Shown here: positions 34,501 through 41,754 of the stretch, piece by piece | Numbering within the stretch: the first letter of the stretch is position 1 | Layout of the letters: each line of letters starts with the position of its first letter | NCBI GenBank assembly: GCA_032251335.1 | Contig: JAVVDW010000017.1 | Span: forward strand, 1 to 64,000 | Direction: 5' to 3' | Source of the DNA: UM-FILTER-40-17 sp032251335 | Lineage (GTDB): Bacteria; Bacteroidota; Bacteroidia; Flavobacteriales; Flavobacteriaceae | DNA: 64,000 nt | Notes under the pieces: generated by a model | What the model saw: only the letters and a program-made list of their open reading frames with translations | Told to the model about the DNA's origin: nothing | The model's database searches: none | Made by a program: the position numbers and the translations under genes

Positions 34501-34729
34501 GGTGCCCGGGCTTCGTGGGCGGTTTGCTTTTAATCTTGCAGCCGTTTGTGCCTTTGCCTCTATTATGATGACCTATTTTGGGGTCAATTTCTACCTTTCC
34601 GGTTTGCACAGCTATGCCAGTGGAGACAGGGTGGTAACACCCACTTTTGTGTATTATTCAGTGGTTTTTGTGGCTGTTATCGGCAGCTTGGCTTATTGGC
34701 GATATAGGGTGCATTACGCTAAGAAATAA
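31586..34729 (+). CDS. ResB-CcsA fusion cytochrome c biogenesis protein
   Basis: 1047 residues. The N-terminal ResB (Ccs1) part, from TRLTALLFIVFAIAMAVGTF to about residue 480, has several membrane segments and a large periplasmic domain (~120-420). A middle region (~490-740) is periplasmic. The C-terminal CcsA part (from ~745) has the haem-handling WWD-type motif WGRYWGWDPKETWALISIMI and conserved His residues. Together this is a single-chain System II cytochrome c synthetase that exports haem and attaches it to CxxCH proteins, the usual form in Bacteroidota. It is monocistronic here. Confidence 0.93.
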   Translation: MIAKKIAQILFSTRLTALLFIVFAIAMAVGTFIEDAYNTTTARALIYNSWWFEAIMGFFLINFIGNIDRYRLFRKEKWATLIIHLSFILIILGAFITRYISYEGSMPIREGETENVIYSDNTFLTAYVDGEIDGEPKRRILPKKKLFLSTEANNHFKLSSDYNGTPIEIEYVDFIMSAKEAFEADEQGDLFLKVVGTDENGRSEVYMKSGEIKHIGGGLFTFNNPMDGAINLMYEDGNYQIQSSFPGGFMRMADQSNGIVTADSLQPLELRSLYNVGGAQFVLPEMAGVGKIVLKQPEEIDENAPDALVVDVTSGNETKRVNLFGSQGTVRQDTKLEINGLDVYLHYGSVRYQLPFSVKLNDFIAEKYPGTEAGYSSYESQVTVIDPSETFDYRIYMNHVLDYKGYRFFQASFNPDEKGTILSVNHDFWGTWITYIGYFLLYFGLMAILFDKNTRFADLKNMLEKVKAKKASLSVLMLFISLGAVAQEIPDSHKASAEKLDSLITANAVDPDHAYDFASLVIQDAGGRMKPVNTFASELLRKVSKSDTYKGLDANQVMMSVMENPFLWYNVPFVFLKRGNDSLRQIIGVRKEAKYAAMVDFFDEEGNYKLAKYLEEASRAAIPNQFQKDFLEVNKKVNLLYSALEGRIFRFFPVPGSENNKWISSFELGEYDITGMDSTYVKNVLPIYFNELQRGKKDGDYKSADEILASMHKYQKKYGAEVIPSDTHVKLEILYNKFDVFKKLFSYYMYAGTLMFVFLIFQIFKDRKWLRITIKGFKIIIAVLFLLHTAGLIARWYISGHAPWSDAYESMIYVAWATMFFGLAFGRKSDLTLAATTFVASMILMIAHWNWMDPSIANLQPVLDSYWLMIHVAVIVASYGPFTLGMILGLVSLFLIIFTTKSNKAKMDINLKELTLINEMALTVGLVMLTIGNFLGGQWANESWGRYWGWDPKETWALISIMIYAFVIHMRLVPGLRGRFAFNLAAVCAFASIMMTYFGVNFYLSGLHSYASGDRVVTPTFVYYSVVFVAVIGSLAYWRYRVHYAKK

Positions 34730-34752
34730 GGGCGTGCGGGTATTCATTGGAA

Positions 34753-34994
34753 ATGACAGTACAAAATATAGATTTATCTCTTCATCAATATGTAGAATTT
34801 ATAAACAATACTGAGAAATCCTTCTGCTATATTTACAGAGGTCAAGCGAACTCATATACTGACTATAAATTTATTAAATGAAAGATAGTTTCTTCTTTTT
34901 ATCGGAATAGACATTTGATTTTTACAATGCGAGGAACAAAAAATTACCAGATGTAAATATTCCGCCTTTACTCGTCTTTTACTTTGCCAGATAA
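34753..34994 (+). pseudogene. FRG-domain gene remnant
   Basis: From ATG 34753 the frame encodes 42 residues, including LHQYVEFINNTEKSFCYIYR followed by GQANSYTDYKFIK, where YRGQANS is the core FRG-domain signature, then stops at 34881. One frame over, from 34878, coding-like sequence continues through one TAG as DFYNARNKKLPDVNIPPLLV and FYFAR to TAA 34994. A functional FRG protein is several times longer. I read this as a decayed fragment of a gene brought in by transfer. FRG proteins are of unknown function and turn up in phage, plasmid and defence settings. Confidence 0.6.
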
Positions 34995-35017
34995 ATAAAA
35001 CAAAAAAACTACATTTG
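34984..35017 (+). promoter_or_regulatory. Promoter of the NIPSNAP gene
   Basis: TTG at 34984-34986, a 23-bp A-rich spacer, then TACATTTG at 35010-35017. The spacer is at the long end of the accepted range. Transcription would start near 35022, 19 bp before the ATG. Confidence 0.5.
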
Positions 35018-35040
35018 TTGTCGCATTACAAACAGTAACC

Positions 35041-35823
35041 ATGTATTCAAAAACTTTTTTCAAATCCATTTTTGCGGTTCTTTGTTTTATTATATGTAGC
35101 AATACACAGGCACAAGACCGTCAATTTTACCAACTCAGTATCTACCAAATCTCCGATAAAAATCAGGAGCAGGTCATCGATCAGTATCTAGAAAATGCCT
35201 TGTTGCCGGCGCTCAAAAGACAAAATATCGAAAAAGTCGGGGTTTTTAAATCTATTCAAAACCAGCAAGATACCATTCGAAAAATCTATGTTTTGGTGCC
35301 ATACCGTTCATTGTCAGTCATCCCCGAGGTTTCAGCCGCGCTCTTAAACGACAATACTTACCTGTCTGCAGGTAAGGCCTACATAGAGGCACAACACGAC
35401 CAGCCTCCCTACCACAGAATAGAAACGGTTTTGCTCCGTGCATTTTCGAGCATGCCTATTTTGCAAACACCCACACTGAAGGGTGAAAAAAAGGACAGAA
35501 TTTACGAACTGCGCAGCTACGAATCGGCCACTGAAGCACTGTATAGAAACAAGGTAGAAATGTTTGACGGCGGCGGTGAAACAGCCTTATTTCACCAATT
35601 GGGTTTTCAGCCCGTTTTCTTTGGAGAAGTCGTTTCAGGAAGCCGTATGCCCAACCTCATGTACCTCACAACCTTTGAAAACATGGATGATCGTACAGCA
35701 CATTGGAAGGCTTTTGTAGCATCTGACAAGTGGAACCAAATCAAGGATTTGCCCAAATATCAAAACAATATGAACCACGCGGATATTTGGTTTCTCTATC
35801 CTGCCGATTATTCAGACTACTAG
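35041..35823 (+). CDS. Secreted NIPSNAP-family protein
   Basis: 260 residues. Signal peptide through residue ~24 (SIFAVLCFIICSNTQAQ). Two tandem ferredoxin-like NIPSNAP domains: the first begins RQFYQLSIYQISDKNQEQVI, the second RIYELRSYESATEALYRNKV and ends with LYPADYSDY. LMYLTTFENMDDRTAHWKAF is the typical end-of-domain motif. The family has no agreed enzymatic role in bacteria; export to the periplasm is clear. Confidence 0.88.
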   Translation: MYSKTFFKSIFAVLCFIICSNTQAQDRQFYQLSIYQISDKNQEQVIDQYLENALLPALKRQNIEKVGVFKSIQNQQDTIRKIYVLVPYRSLSVIPEVSAALLNDNTYLSAGKAYIEAQHDQPPYHRIETVLLRAFSSMPILQTPTLKGEKKDRIYELRSYESATEALYRNKVEMFDGGGETALFHQLGFQPVFFGEVVSGSRMPNLMYLTTFENMDDRTAHWKAFVASDKWNQIKDLPKYQNNMNHADIWFLYPADYSDY

Positions 35824-35855
35824 TTTTTTACTGCTGAAGGTTTACCTTTAGTGCA

Positions 35856-36995
35856 TCAACCGCTGTATTTCAGCTTCCTGAAAATTCGCATGGTTTCTTT
35901 AAAGGTGTTGTAAGTGTCTTCGCCTTGCGCTTTTAAAAAGGGCTTGGCTTCTATCACTTTCTCCTTGGCATCGCCAAAACCGTTCAGGTAACACAGCAAA
36001 TAAGTATTGGCAAGGTTTTTTAGTTCGCCTGTTTCTGCTTCTGTCAAGGGTGTTCCTTTTATCAATTTGCCTAACAATGCGTTGTTGGCATTGTAGAGGT
36101 GGTGCATCACTTTTTTGTCAAACTGCGGCGGCTCAAAAAGCATGTCGTTGGTGATCAGATACGTACCGTTTTCCCTAAAATGTATGGTAACCTTTTCCAG
36201 CGGATAGTATTTAGAATAAGGATTTACACCCAAATGCACATATTCCAAAATACTAAAACAATCTGAATCGTAGGAAATGGACACTTCGTCCAAAGCCGAG
36301 TAAAACAAACGAACTTGCTCGTTTACTAGCTCAATATCGAGCCTGGAATAATAAATTTTGTCGTTCACTTTCTTCTCAACCCCCGCCCAGCACAACACAA
36401 AAATTTCTTTAAAAACCTTGTAATGAGAACGCAAATCAGTGTGTTTTTTCATAATAAAATCAAAAACACTGTCCAGCGTCAGTTCAATATTGTTCTGCGC
36501 AGACCTTTCAATAGATGCCACTATGGCCGAATTGGTATCGCGCAAATCACTTCTAAAACGCACAGGCACCGAGTTGCTTCCTTGTCTAAAAAACACCGTC
36601 CCGCCCCAGTATTTCCAAATATTTCTCCGAAGCGACGTCAGTTTGTTGTTCGGATGAATCGTCACCAAGCCCACCACTTTGTCGGCAGGCAAATGCGGAA
36701 ACGGAATATTTTCATAAGAAACCACCGGTGTATGATCCATATAGGCATCAATCAAATTTTGAATGCGGCTGTCATCAAAAAAATCAACGCCCACTATAGC
36801 ATTGTCCGTGTCTTCCACGCCCACCACTATGTACGAATTGTTCATAGGATTCGAATTGCTCAAGGCACAAACGTGTTTCAGAAACTTGGCCTTGCCCTCT
36901 TTAGCATACAAATCCAACCGACGTTTTTTGTCATAGAAACTGTTTTCGTCTTGGTGTGCGAGCAAATTTTTCACCAACAAACGTTTGTTAATCAT
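35856..36995 (-). CDS. AlbA_2 (Schlafen-type) ATP-binding-like protein
   Basis: 379 residues. ALSNSNPMNNSYIVVGVEDT, IVGVDFFDDSRIQNLIDAYM and FPHLPADKVVGLVTIHP make an AlbA_2 (PF04326-type) domain, residues ~5-150. The second half has no domain I can name and carries many aromatic residues. Proteins of this type in Flavobacteriia are chromosomal and well conserved; the label ATP-binding is by family habit and not demonstrated. It is the last minus-strand gene before the two-hairpin element, separated from the upstream 5'-nucleotidase gene by 185 bp. Confidence 0.75.
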   Translation of the reverse strand: MINKRLLVKNLLAHQDENSFYDKKRRLDLYAKEGKAKFLKHVCALSNSNPMNNSYIVVGVEDTDNAIVGVDFFDDSRIQNLIDAYMDHTPVVSYENIPFPHLPADKVVGLVTIHPNNKLTSLRRNIWKYWGGTVFFRQGSNSVPVRFRSDLRDTNSAIVASIERSAQNNIELTLDSVFDFIMKKHTDLRSHYKVFKEIFVLCWAGVEKKVNDKIYYSRLDIELVNEQVRLFYSALDEVSISYDSDCFSILEYVHLGVNPYSKYYPLEKVTIHFRENGTYLITNDMLFEPPQFDKKVMHHLYNANNALLGKLIKGTPLTEAETGELKNLANTYLLCYLNGFGDAKEKVIEAKPFLKAQGEDTYNTFKETMRIFRKLKYSG

Positions 36996-37076
36996 TTTTT
37001 AAAGAAAATTTATCCGCTTAAACAACGCAACAATTTAGTGAGAATTTCCAAGCATTGCGCTATTTTTTTGGGCGAT

Positions 37077-37103
37077 TTTCCCGGCAATGTATTTGCCGGG
37101 AAA
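37077..37103. repeat. Perfect inverted repeat, hairpin 1
   Basis: TTTCCCGGCAA (37077-37087) and its exact complement TTGCCGGGAAA (37093-37103) flank a 5-base loop: an 11-bp stem. On the minus strand it lies between the 5'-nucleotidase stop and the AlbA_2 start. Confidence 0.9.
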
Positions 37104-37122
37104 CCGGGCTTTCCACTCATAG

Positions 37123-37150
37123 TTTCTGCACAAATACATTTGTGCAGAAA
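37123..37150. repeat. Perfect inverted repeat, hairpin 2
   Basis: TTTCTGCACAAAT (37123-37135) pairs exactly with ATTTGTGCAGAAA (37138-37150), in practice a 12-bp stem with a TACA loop. It lies 20 bp from hairpin 1. On the minus strand it follows AGGGATTGAAACGGTTAG (37152-37172), wording I recall from dispersed flavobacterial intergenic repeats. Confidence 0.9.
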
Positions 37151-37180
37151 GCTAACCGTTTCAATCCCTATCGCGGGTGC

Positions 37181-38086
37181 CTAACCAAGAGCCAAAGCCC
37201 CACCGCTGATGGTATTTTCTGCCGTACCCAAGTACAAATCAATGCGCCCCATATACACACCTTTGTACCCAACCTGATTGATCAATACGGTTTTGCCTTC
37301 TCTGTTTTTAACAAAAACCGGCACTTCCATCAACGTATGCGTATGCCCACCAATAATGACGTCTATGTCTGCGGTTTCAGCAGCCAATACGCGGTCGCTT
37401 ACCTTGTCGTTTTTATATTCGTAACCCAAGTGAGACAGGCAAATCACCACATCGCAGGCCGCTTCGGTTTTAAGTTGCTTAACGATTTTGGTAGCCGTTT
37501 CTATGGGTTCTAAGTACAAGGTTTCTTTGTACATTCTCGGGTCAACCAAGCCTTCTAGCGCTATGCCCAATCCGAAAACACCTACCCGAATACCGTCTTT
37601 AACAAACACTTTGTAGGGTTTTACATAACCCGCCATCACCGTTTTAGAAAAATCGTAGTTGGCAGCCAAGAGCTCAAATTTGGTATGTGGCATCTGCGCC
37701 AAAAGTCCGTCCAGGCCACCGTCAAAATCGTGGTTTCCAATGGCCGCTGCATCGTATCCCATCATGCTCATCAACTTCATTTCCAGCTCACCGCCGTAAA
37801 AATTAAAATAAGGCGTTCCTTGGAAAATATCACCGGCATCCAACAGCAAGGTATTCGGATTTTCCTGCCTGATTTGGTGAACCAAAGTAGCGCGTTTGGC
37901 CGCACCGCCCATATTGGGGAATTGCGGGTGCGTGCTTTCATACGGATCTATTTGGCTGTGCACGTCATTCGTATGCAAGATGGTAAGCCATTTGTCTTTT
38001 GGAGCACAGCTTTTCAAGGCAAATCCGGGGATGGACAATGCGCCGGCAGCCACGATGGTTTTTTCTAGAAAATGTCTGCGTTTCAT
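37181..38086 (-). CDS. 5'-nucleotidase, metallophosphatase half
   Basis: 301 residues. The N-terminus MKRRHFLEKTIVAAGAL is a Tat-type signal with a possible lipid-attachment Cys (LKSC). The calcineurin-like domain has LTILHTNDVHSQI, LLLDAGDIFQGTPYF, AIGNHDFDGG, VICLSHLG and VIIGGHTHTLME, i.e. the complete set of metal and phosphate ligands of UshA-type 5'-nucleotidases. The C-terminal substrate-recognition domain is missing and is encoded by the separate gene just upstream. It should act in the periplasm on nucleotides or related phosphate esters. Confidence 0.9.
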   Translation of the reverse strand: MKRRHFLEKTIVAAGALSIPGFALKSCAPKDKWLTILHTNDVHSQIDPYESTHPQFPNMGGAAKRATLVHQIRQENPNTLLLDAGDIFQGTPYFNFYGGELEMKLMSMMGYDAAAIGNHDFDGGLDGLLAQMPHTKFELLAANYDFSKTVMAGYVKPYKVFVKDGIRVGVFGLGIALEGLVDPRMYKETLYLEPIETATKIVKQLKTEAACDVVICLSHLGYEYKNDKVSDRVLAAETADIDVIIGGHTHTLMEVPVFVKNREGKTVLINQVGYKGVYMGRIDLYLGTAENTISGGALALG

Positions 38087-38221
38087 GGATGGGTTTTATT
38101 TTTTTTGAAGCACAAGCCCGCAGGCATGTGTCGTTAAAGTCTTTGGTGTGTGGTTTTTAAAAAATTATTAATTCATTGACTTTTATTAAGCATTAACCAA
38201 TCAAACCATCGCATCATCAAA

Positions 38222-38998
38222 TCATTGCACCCGAAACCGTCCATCTATTTTCGTATATATGGTATCCGTTTTTTCCAAATAGTCGATGAGTGCATTCCTC
38301 ACTTTGTAGTCCAGGTGGACTGTGGAAACCGGATTTTTGAAAAAATTCATTTGGTCGCCGCCGTTCATAAGGTAGTCATTGGTCACCACCCAATAGGTTT
38401 TGTTTTCTTGTATGGGTTTTTGCTGGATCAGAAAGTTTTTTAGAACCCCGCTTTTGTCCAACGTGAGTTGCATACCCCAAATGGGATGCGCCGTTTTGGC
38501 TTGAACCAGATAGTTTGCCAACGCATGCATCTGATGGCTAGTAAGTTCCAGTGCAACCAGCGAATTTTCAAACGGCATGATGCCATAAATATCGGCTACT
38601 TTGACATCACCTTTTGCCAATATATTTCGAATGCCCCCGTGATTGAACAAACCCGCATCGGCACTTTTGCCTGTTCTTTGTTCTAGAACAAAATTGGCCT
38701 GTGCCATCAAGGCGTCGGCAAACCAATTGCCCAAGCGGGTTTCGAGTTTTCTGTCACTTTTGTTGAGCAGTTCCGGATTGTAGGCCAAAACCCGCTCCAA
38801 ACCTTGTTGCATACCTACTCTGTATGGGGTAATCAGGCTGTCTATTTTGATGTCTTTTTCTAAAGAATCTGTTAAAGCGATTTCAACTCCCTGAATATTT
38901 TGTAATTTCAATTCAGAATTTTGGCAAGACCCCAAAAAAATTATTGTTACAAATAAAACAATATGTTTTAAAATTAATTTAAGTCGTATATTTGTCAT
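38222..38998 (-). CDS. 5'-nucleotidase C-terminal-domain lipoprotein
   Basis: 258 residues with lipoprotein signal ending FLGSC (Cys25). The mature part is the 5'-nucleotidase C-terminal domain: ETRLGNWFADALMAQANFVL, DAGLFNHGGIRNILAKGDVK and YGIMPFENSLVALELTSHQM are its conserved segments, and WVVTNDYLMNGGDQMNFF the nucleoside-binding end. It lacks the metallophosphatase half, encoded 135 bp downstream. Together the two genes equal one UshA; they probably form a periplasmic or membrane-bound pair. Confidence 0.9.
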   Translation of the reverse strand: MTNIRLKLILKHIVLFVTIIFLGSCQNSELKLQNIQGVEIALTDSLEKDIKIDSLITPYRVGMQQGLERVLAYNPELLNKSDRKLETRLGNWFADALMAQANFVLEQRTGKSADAGLFNHGGIRNILAKGDVKVADIYGIMPFENSLVALELTSHQMHALANYLVQAKTAHPIWGMQLTLDKSGVLKNFLIQQKPIQENKTYWVVTNDYLMNGGDQMNFFKNPVSTVHLDYKVRNALIDYLEKTDTIYTKIDGRFRVQ

Positions 38999-39034
38999 CC
39001 TTTTTCGGATTTGATTATGTAAATGTAAAAGAAA

Positions 39035-39550
39035 TTGAACAGCCTAAAAAAAATACTTGTAAAAAGAATCGTTCGCAAGCGAATAGCCGCTTATGAATGT
39101 GCAAATCTGCAAGAGGGTAAGCTCGAATCCATGTTGATATTGTTTGATGCGGAAGCTGCATTTTCGGAAAGTTTTTTTACCGAGTTGGGCAGTTTGGCAA
39201 ACATTCCGCCCGGCCAGACAAAATGGTTGGGATTTAGCGCAAAGCCAAGGAAGCATAAAGTTTGGAAACACCCTGTTTTTCACAACAATAACATTGGTTG
39301 GGATGGTACTTTAAAAGGTGACGTGGTGGATGTAGTTTTGAACCGTCCGTATGATTTGGTTGTCAATTATTTTGACAAGCCGAGTTGGCAATTGAAAGCG
39401 GCAGCTTCTCAAGTTCAAACCGGGTTGAGACTGGGTTTTGAAGAGGTGAATGCCGACATCAACGACATTGTTTTTAAAGCTGATTTGAAGGCCGGCGAAG
39501 TTTTTAAGACAGAATTTTGTAAATATCTTAAAGCGCTGAGAAAGTTATAA
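39035..39550 (+). CDS. DUF6913-like conserved protein
   Basis: 171 residues, soluble, basic N-terminus (LKKILVKRIVRKRIAAYE). MLILFDAEAAFSESFFTELG, VDVVLNRPYDLVVNYFD and QTGLRLGFEEVNADINDIVF mark a family of unknown function found upstream of dapA in many Flavobacteriia; I believe it is DUF6913. The start is TTG 39035; no ATG fits. It lies 36 bp before dapA. Confidence 0.7.
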   Translation: MNSLKKILVKRIVRKRIAAYECANLQEGKLESMLILFDAEAAFSESFFTELGSLANIPPGQTKWLGFSAKPRKHKVWKHPVFHNNNIGWDGTLKGDVVDVVLNRPYDLVVNYFDKPSWQLKAAASQVQTGLRLGFEEVNADINDIVFKADLKAGEVFKTEFCKYLKALRKL

Positions 39551-39586
39551 CTCAGTACACATAAAAAAATAATAAAAAACACAAAA

Positions 39587-40480
39587 ATGGACACAAGGTT
39601 TACAGGAACGGGTGTGGCACTCATCACGCCATTTGATGCATCAGGGGCAGTTGATTACACAGCCTTGGAAAAACTAATTACATTCAATATCAATAGTGGT
39701 ATAAACTACTTGGTTGCTTTGGGCACAACAGCCGAAACCGCCACGCTCACCGATGCAGAAAAAAAAGCTGTAAAACAATGTATTTTAGATACCAACCACG
39801 GCCGCTTGCCTTTGGTATTGGGCCTAGGGGGTAACAACACGGGGGCTTTGCAAGGCGAACTCAAATCAGCCGAAGTTCGTGATTTTGATGCCATTTTATC
39901 TGTTTCGCCATACTACAACAAGCCGACCCAAGAAGGCATTTACGCACATTACAAGGCTTTGTCGGCCGCGTCGTCTTTGCCGATTATTTTATACAATGTA
40001 CCCGGACGCACAGGATCTAATGTGCTGCCGCATACCGTTCTGCGCTTGGCAAGAGAATGCGACAACATTATAGGCATCAAAGAAGCGTCGGGTGATATCG
40101 TTCAAGGCATGCGCATACTGAGAGAAAAACCGACAAATTTTATAGTTATTTCCGGTGATGACATGACCGCTTTGCCACTGATTATGGCCGGCGGTTCGGG
40201 TGTGATTTCTGTTATCGGGCAAGCCATACCGGACGTTTTTTCAAAGTTGGTTCAAGCGGGCTTGTCGGGCGATGTGTCCACGGCTAACTTATTGCAACAT
40301 CAATGTATGCCCATCATAGATCTCATCTTTCAGGAAGGCAACCCGGCAGGCATTAAATCCTTGTTGGCACAACTCGGTTTTGGAACGCCCACCGTCAGGC
40401 TACCTTTGGTATCGGCATCAGAAACCCTTGCTTCGCAGATTGGCCTGTATTTGAATCAAACCAAGGCAGTTTCCTGTTAA
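39587..40480 (+). CDS. dapA: 4-hydroxy-tetrahydrodipicolinate synthase
   Basis: 297 residues, TIM barrel. FTGTGVALITPFDASGAVDY is the usual N-terminus, YLVALGTTAETATL the pyruvate-binding loop, ILYNVPGRTGSN has the catalytic Tyr, and NIIGIKEASGD the Schiff-base Lys. It condenses pyruvate with aspartate semialdehyde, the committed step to lysine and diaminopimelate for cell wall. Confidence 0.96.
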   Translation: MDTRFTGTGVALITPFDASGAVDYTALEKLITFNINSGINYLVALGTTAETATLTDAEKKAVKQCILDTNHGRLPLVLGLGGNNTGALQGELKSAEVRDFDAILSVSPYYNKPTQEGIYAHYKALSAASSLPIILYNVPGRTGSNVLPHTVLRLARECDNIIGIKEASGDIVQGMRILREKPTNFIVISGDDMTALPLIMAGGSGVISVIGQAIPDVFSKLVQAGLSGDVSTANLLQHQCMPIIDLIFQEGNPAGIKSLLAQLGFGTPTVRLPLVSASETLASQIGLYLNQTKAVSC

Positions 40481-40590
40481 ACTTACCTTAACAAACCCGT
40501 AAAGGTTTCACTTTTAAGCCGTTTAGATGTGAAAAATAGTTTTTTATATAAATGATTAATGTGTACTTTTGCAGGCAACTTTGAGCGTTC

Positions 40591-41412
40591 ATGAGAAATT
40601 TTTTCTACATATTGATATTGATGCTAGTTACCACCGGTTGTAGCCAGTATCAAAAAGCGTTAAAATCAGAAGATTTGGCATTTAAATCCAAATTGGCTGA
40701 GGAGCTTTACAATGCTAAAAAGTACAAAAAATCCATACGTCTTTATGAACAAATAGAGCCAAAATACAGAGGCAGACCTCAAGGCGAGCGCATACTGTAT
40801 TTTTACGCCACCAATTTGTATTTTCTGAAAGACTACATCACATCCGGTTACCAATTAGAAAGGTTTACCAGTGCCTATCCGCGCAGCGAAAAAGTGGAAG
40901 AAGTAGCTTTGATGGGAGCCAAAAGCTACTACCATTTATCTCCTAAGTACAGTTTGGACCAAACAGATACGCAAACTGCGCTAGACAAATTGCAGAATTT
41001 CATAAACTCCTATCCCAAATCTGAAAAGTTGGACGAGGCCAATGCCTTGTATCAGGAATTGGCCGGAAAATTGGAACGCAAGGCATTTGAAGTAGCCAAG
41101 CAGTACAATAAAATTTACGATTATCAGGCAGCACTCAAATCCTTAGATTTATTTCTGTCCGAATATCCCGGTTCTTCTTTTCGAGAAGAAGCATTGTATT
41201 ACAGGGTTTTAGCGTCTTTTAACTATGCTGAAAACAGTATTCAAATTAGGCAGATTGATAGGTATAAAGATGTTTTAGCCGCATACAACAAACTTGTAGA
41301 TTCTTTTAAAGAATCTATTTATATAGGACAACTCAAAACCATGGTCAACAAAAGCAAAGCACAAATAGAACGCTTGACGCTCCTCGCTAACAACGCATCA
41401 AACAATCCATAA
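40591..41412 (+). CDS. bamD: Outer membrane assembly lipoprotein BamD
   Basis: 273 residues. Lipoprotein signal ends in VTTGCSQYQK (Cys17). Five TPR-like helix pairs follow: FKSKLAEELYNAKKYKKSIR, LYFLKDYITSGYQLERF, KLQNFINSYPKSEKLDEANA, YDYQAALKSLDLFLSEYPGS and the C-terminal helices. It scaffolds the BAM complex that inserts beta-barrel proteins. A TACTTTTGC box lies about 20 bp upstream. rpoZ follows after one base. Confidence 0.92.
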   Translation: MRNFFYILILMLVTTGCSQYQKALKSEDLAFKSKLAEELYNAKKYKKSIRLYEQIEPKYRGRPQGERILYFYATNLYFLKDYITSGYQLERFTSAYPRSEKVEEVALMGAKSYYHLSPKYSLDQTDTQTALDKLQNFINSYPKSEKLDEANALYQELAGKLERKAFEVAKQYNKIYDYQAALKSLDLFLSEYPGSSFREEALYYRVLASFNYAENSIQIRQIDRYKDVLAAYNKLVDSFKESIYIGQLKTMVNKSKAQIERLTLLANNASNNP

Positions 41413-41413
41413 A

Positions 41414-41746
41414 ATGATAGATTTAAAAAACACAGACGCACCCGTCACTACGGTAACGCTCAACAGAAACGAAATTGACCAGCAAACCAATAACATCTAC
41501 GAAGCCATTGTGATTGCTGCCAAACGTGCAGAACAAATCAATTCGGAGATCAAAAAGGAACTCTTAGAAAAATTGGAAGAGTTTGCCACCTACAACGACA
41601 GTTTGGAAGAAGTTTTTGAAAACAAAGAGCAAATCGAAGTTTCCAAGTTTTTCGAAAGATTGCCCAAGCCGCACGCATTAGCTCTACAAGAGTGGTTGGA
41701 TGGCAAAATTTATTATCGTCACGTTGACGATCAACAACAGCAATAG
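41414..41746 (+). CDS. rpoZ: RNA polymerase omega subunit, Bacteroidota type
   Basis: 110 residues. NEIDQQTNNIYEAIVIAAKR and AEQINSEIKKELLEKLEEF hold the omega core helices, with the Bacteroidota-specific C-terminal part NKEQIEVSKFFERLPKPHAL and EWLDGKIYYRH. It helps assemble the beta-prime subunit. It lies between bamD and coaBC, the usual order in the class. Confidence 0.9.
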   Translation: MIDLKNTDAPVTTVTLNRNEIDQQTNNIYEAIVIAAKRAEQINSEIKKELLEKLEEFATYNDSLEEVFENKEQIEVSKFFERLPKPHALALQEWLDGKIYYRHVDDQQQQ

Positions 41747-41754
41747 TATTTTAC

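Noticed and set aside
37077..37150. CRISPR-like repeats
   Set aside because: The two palindromes have different sequences and there are only two; no array and no cas genes.
36423..37184. 253-codon open frame on the plus strand
   Set aside because: Antisense to the AlbA_2 gene and running through both perfect hairpins; Arg/His/Phe-rich sequence typical of a shadow frame.
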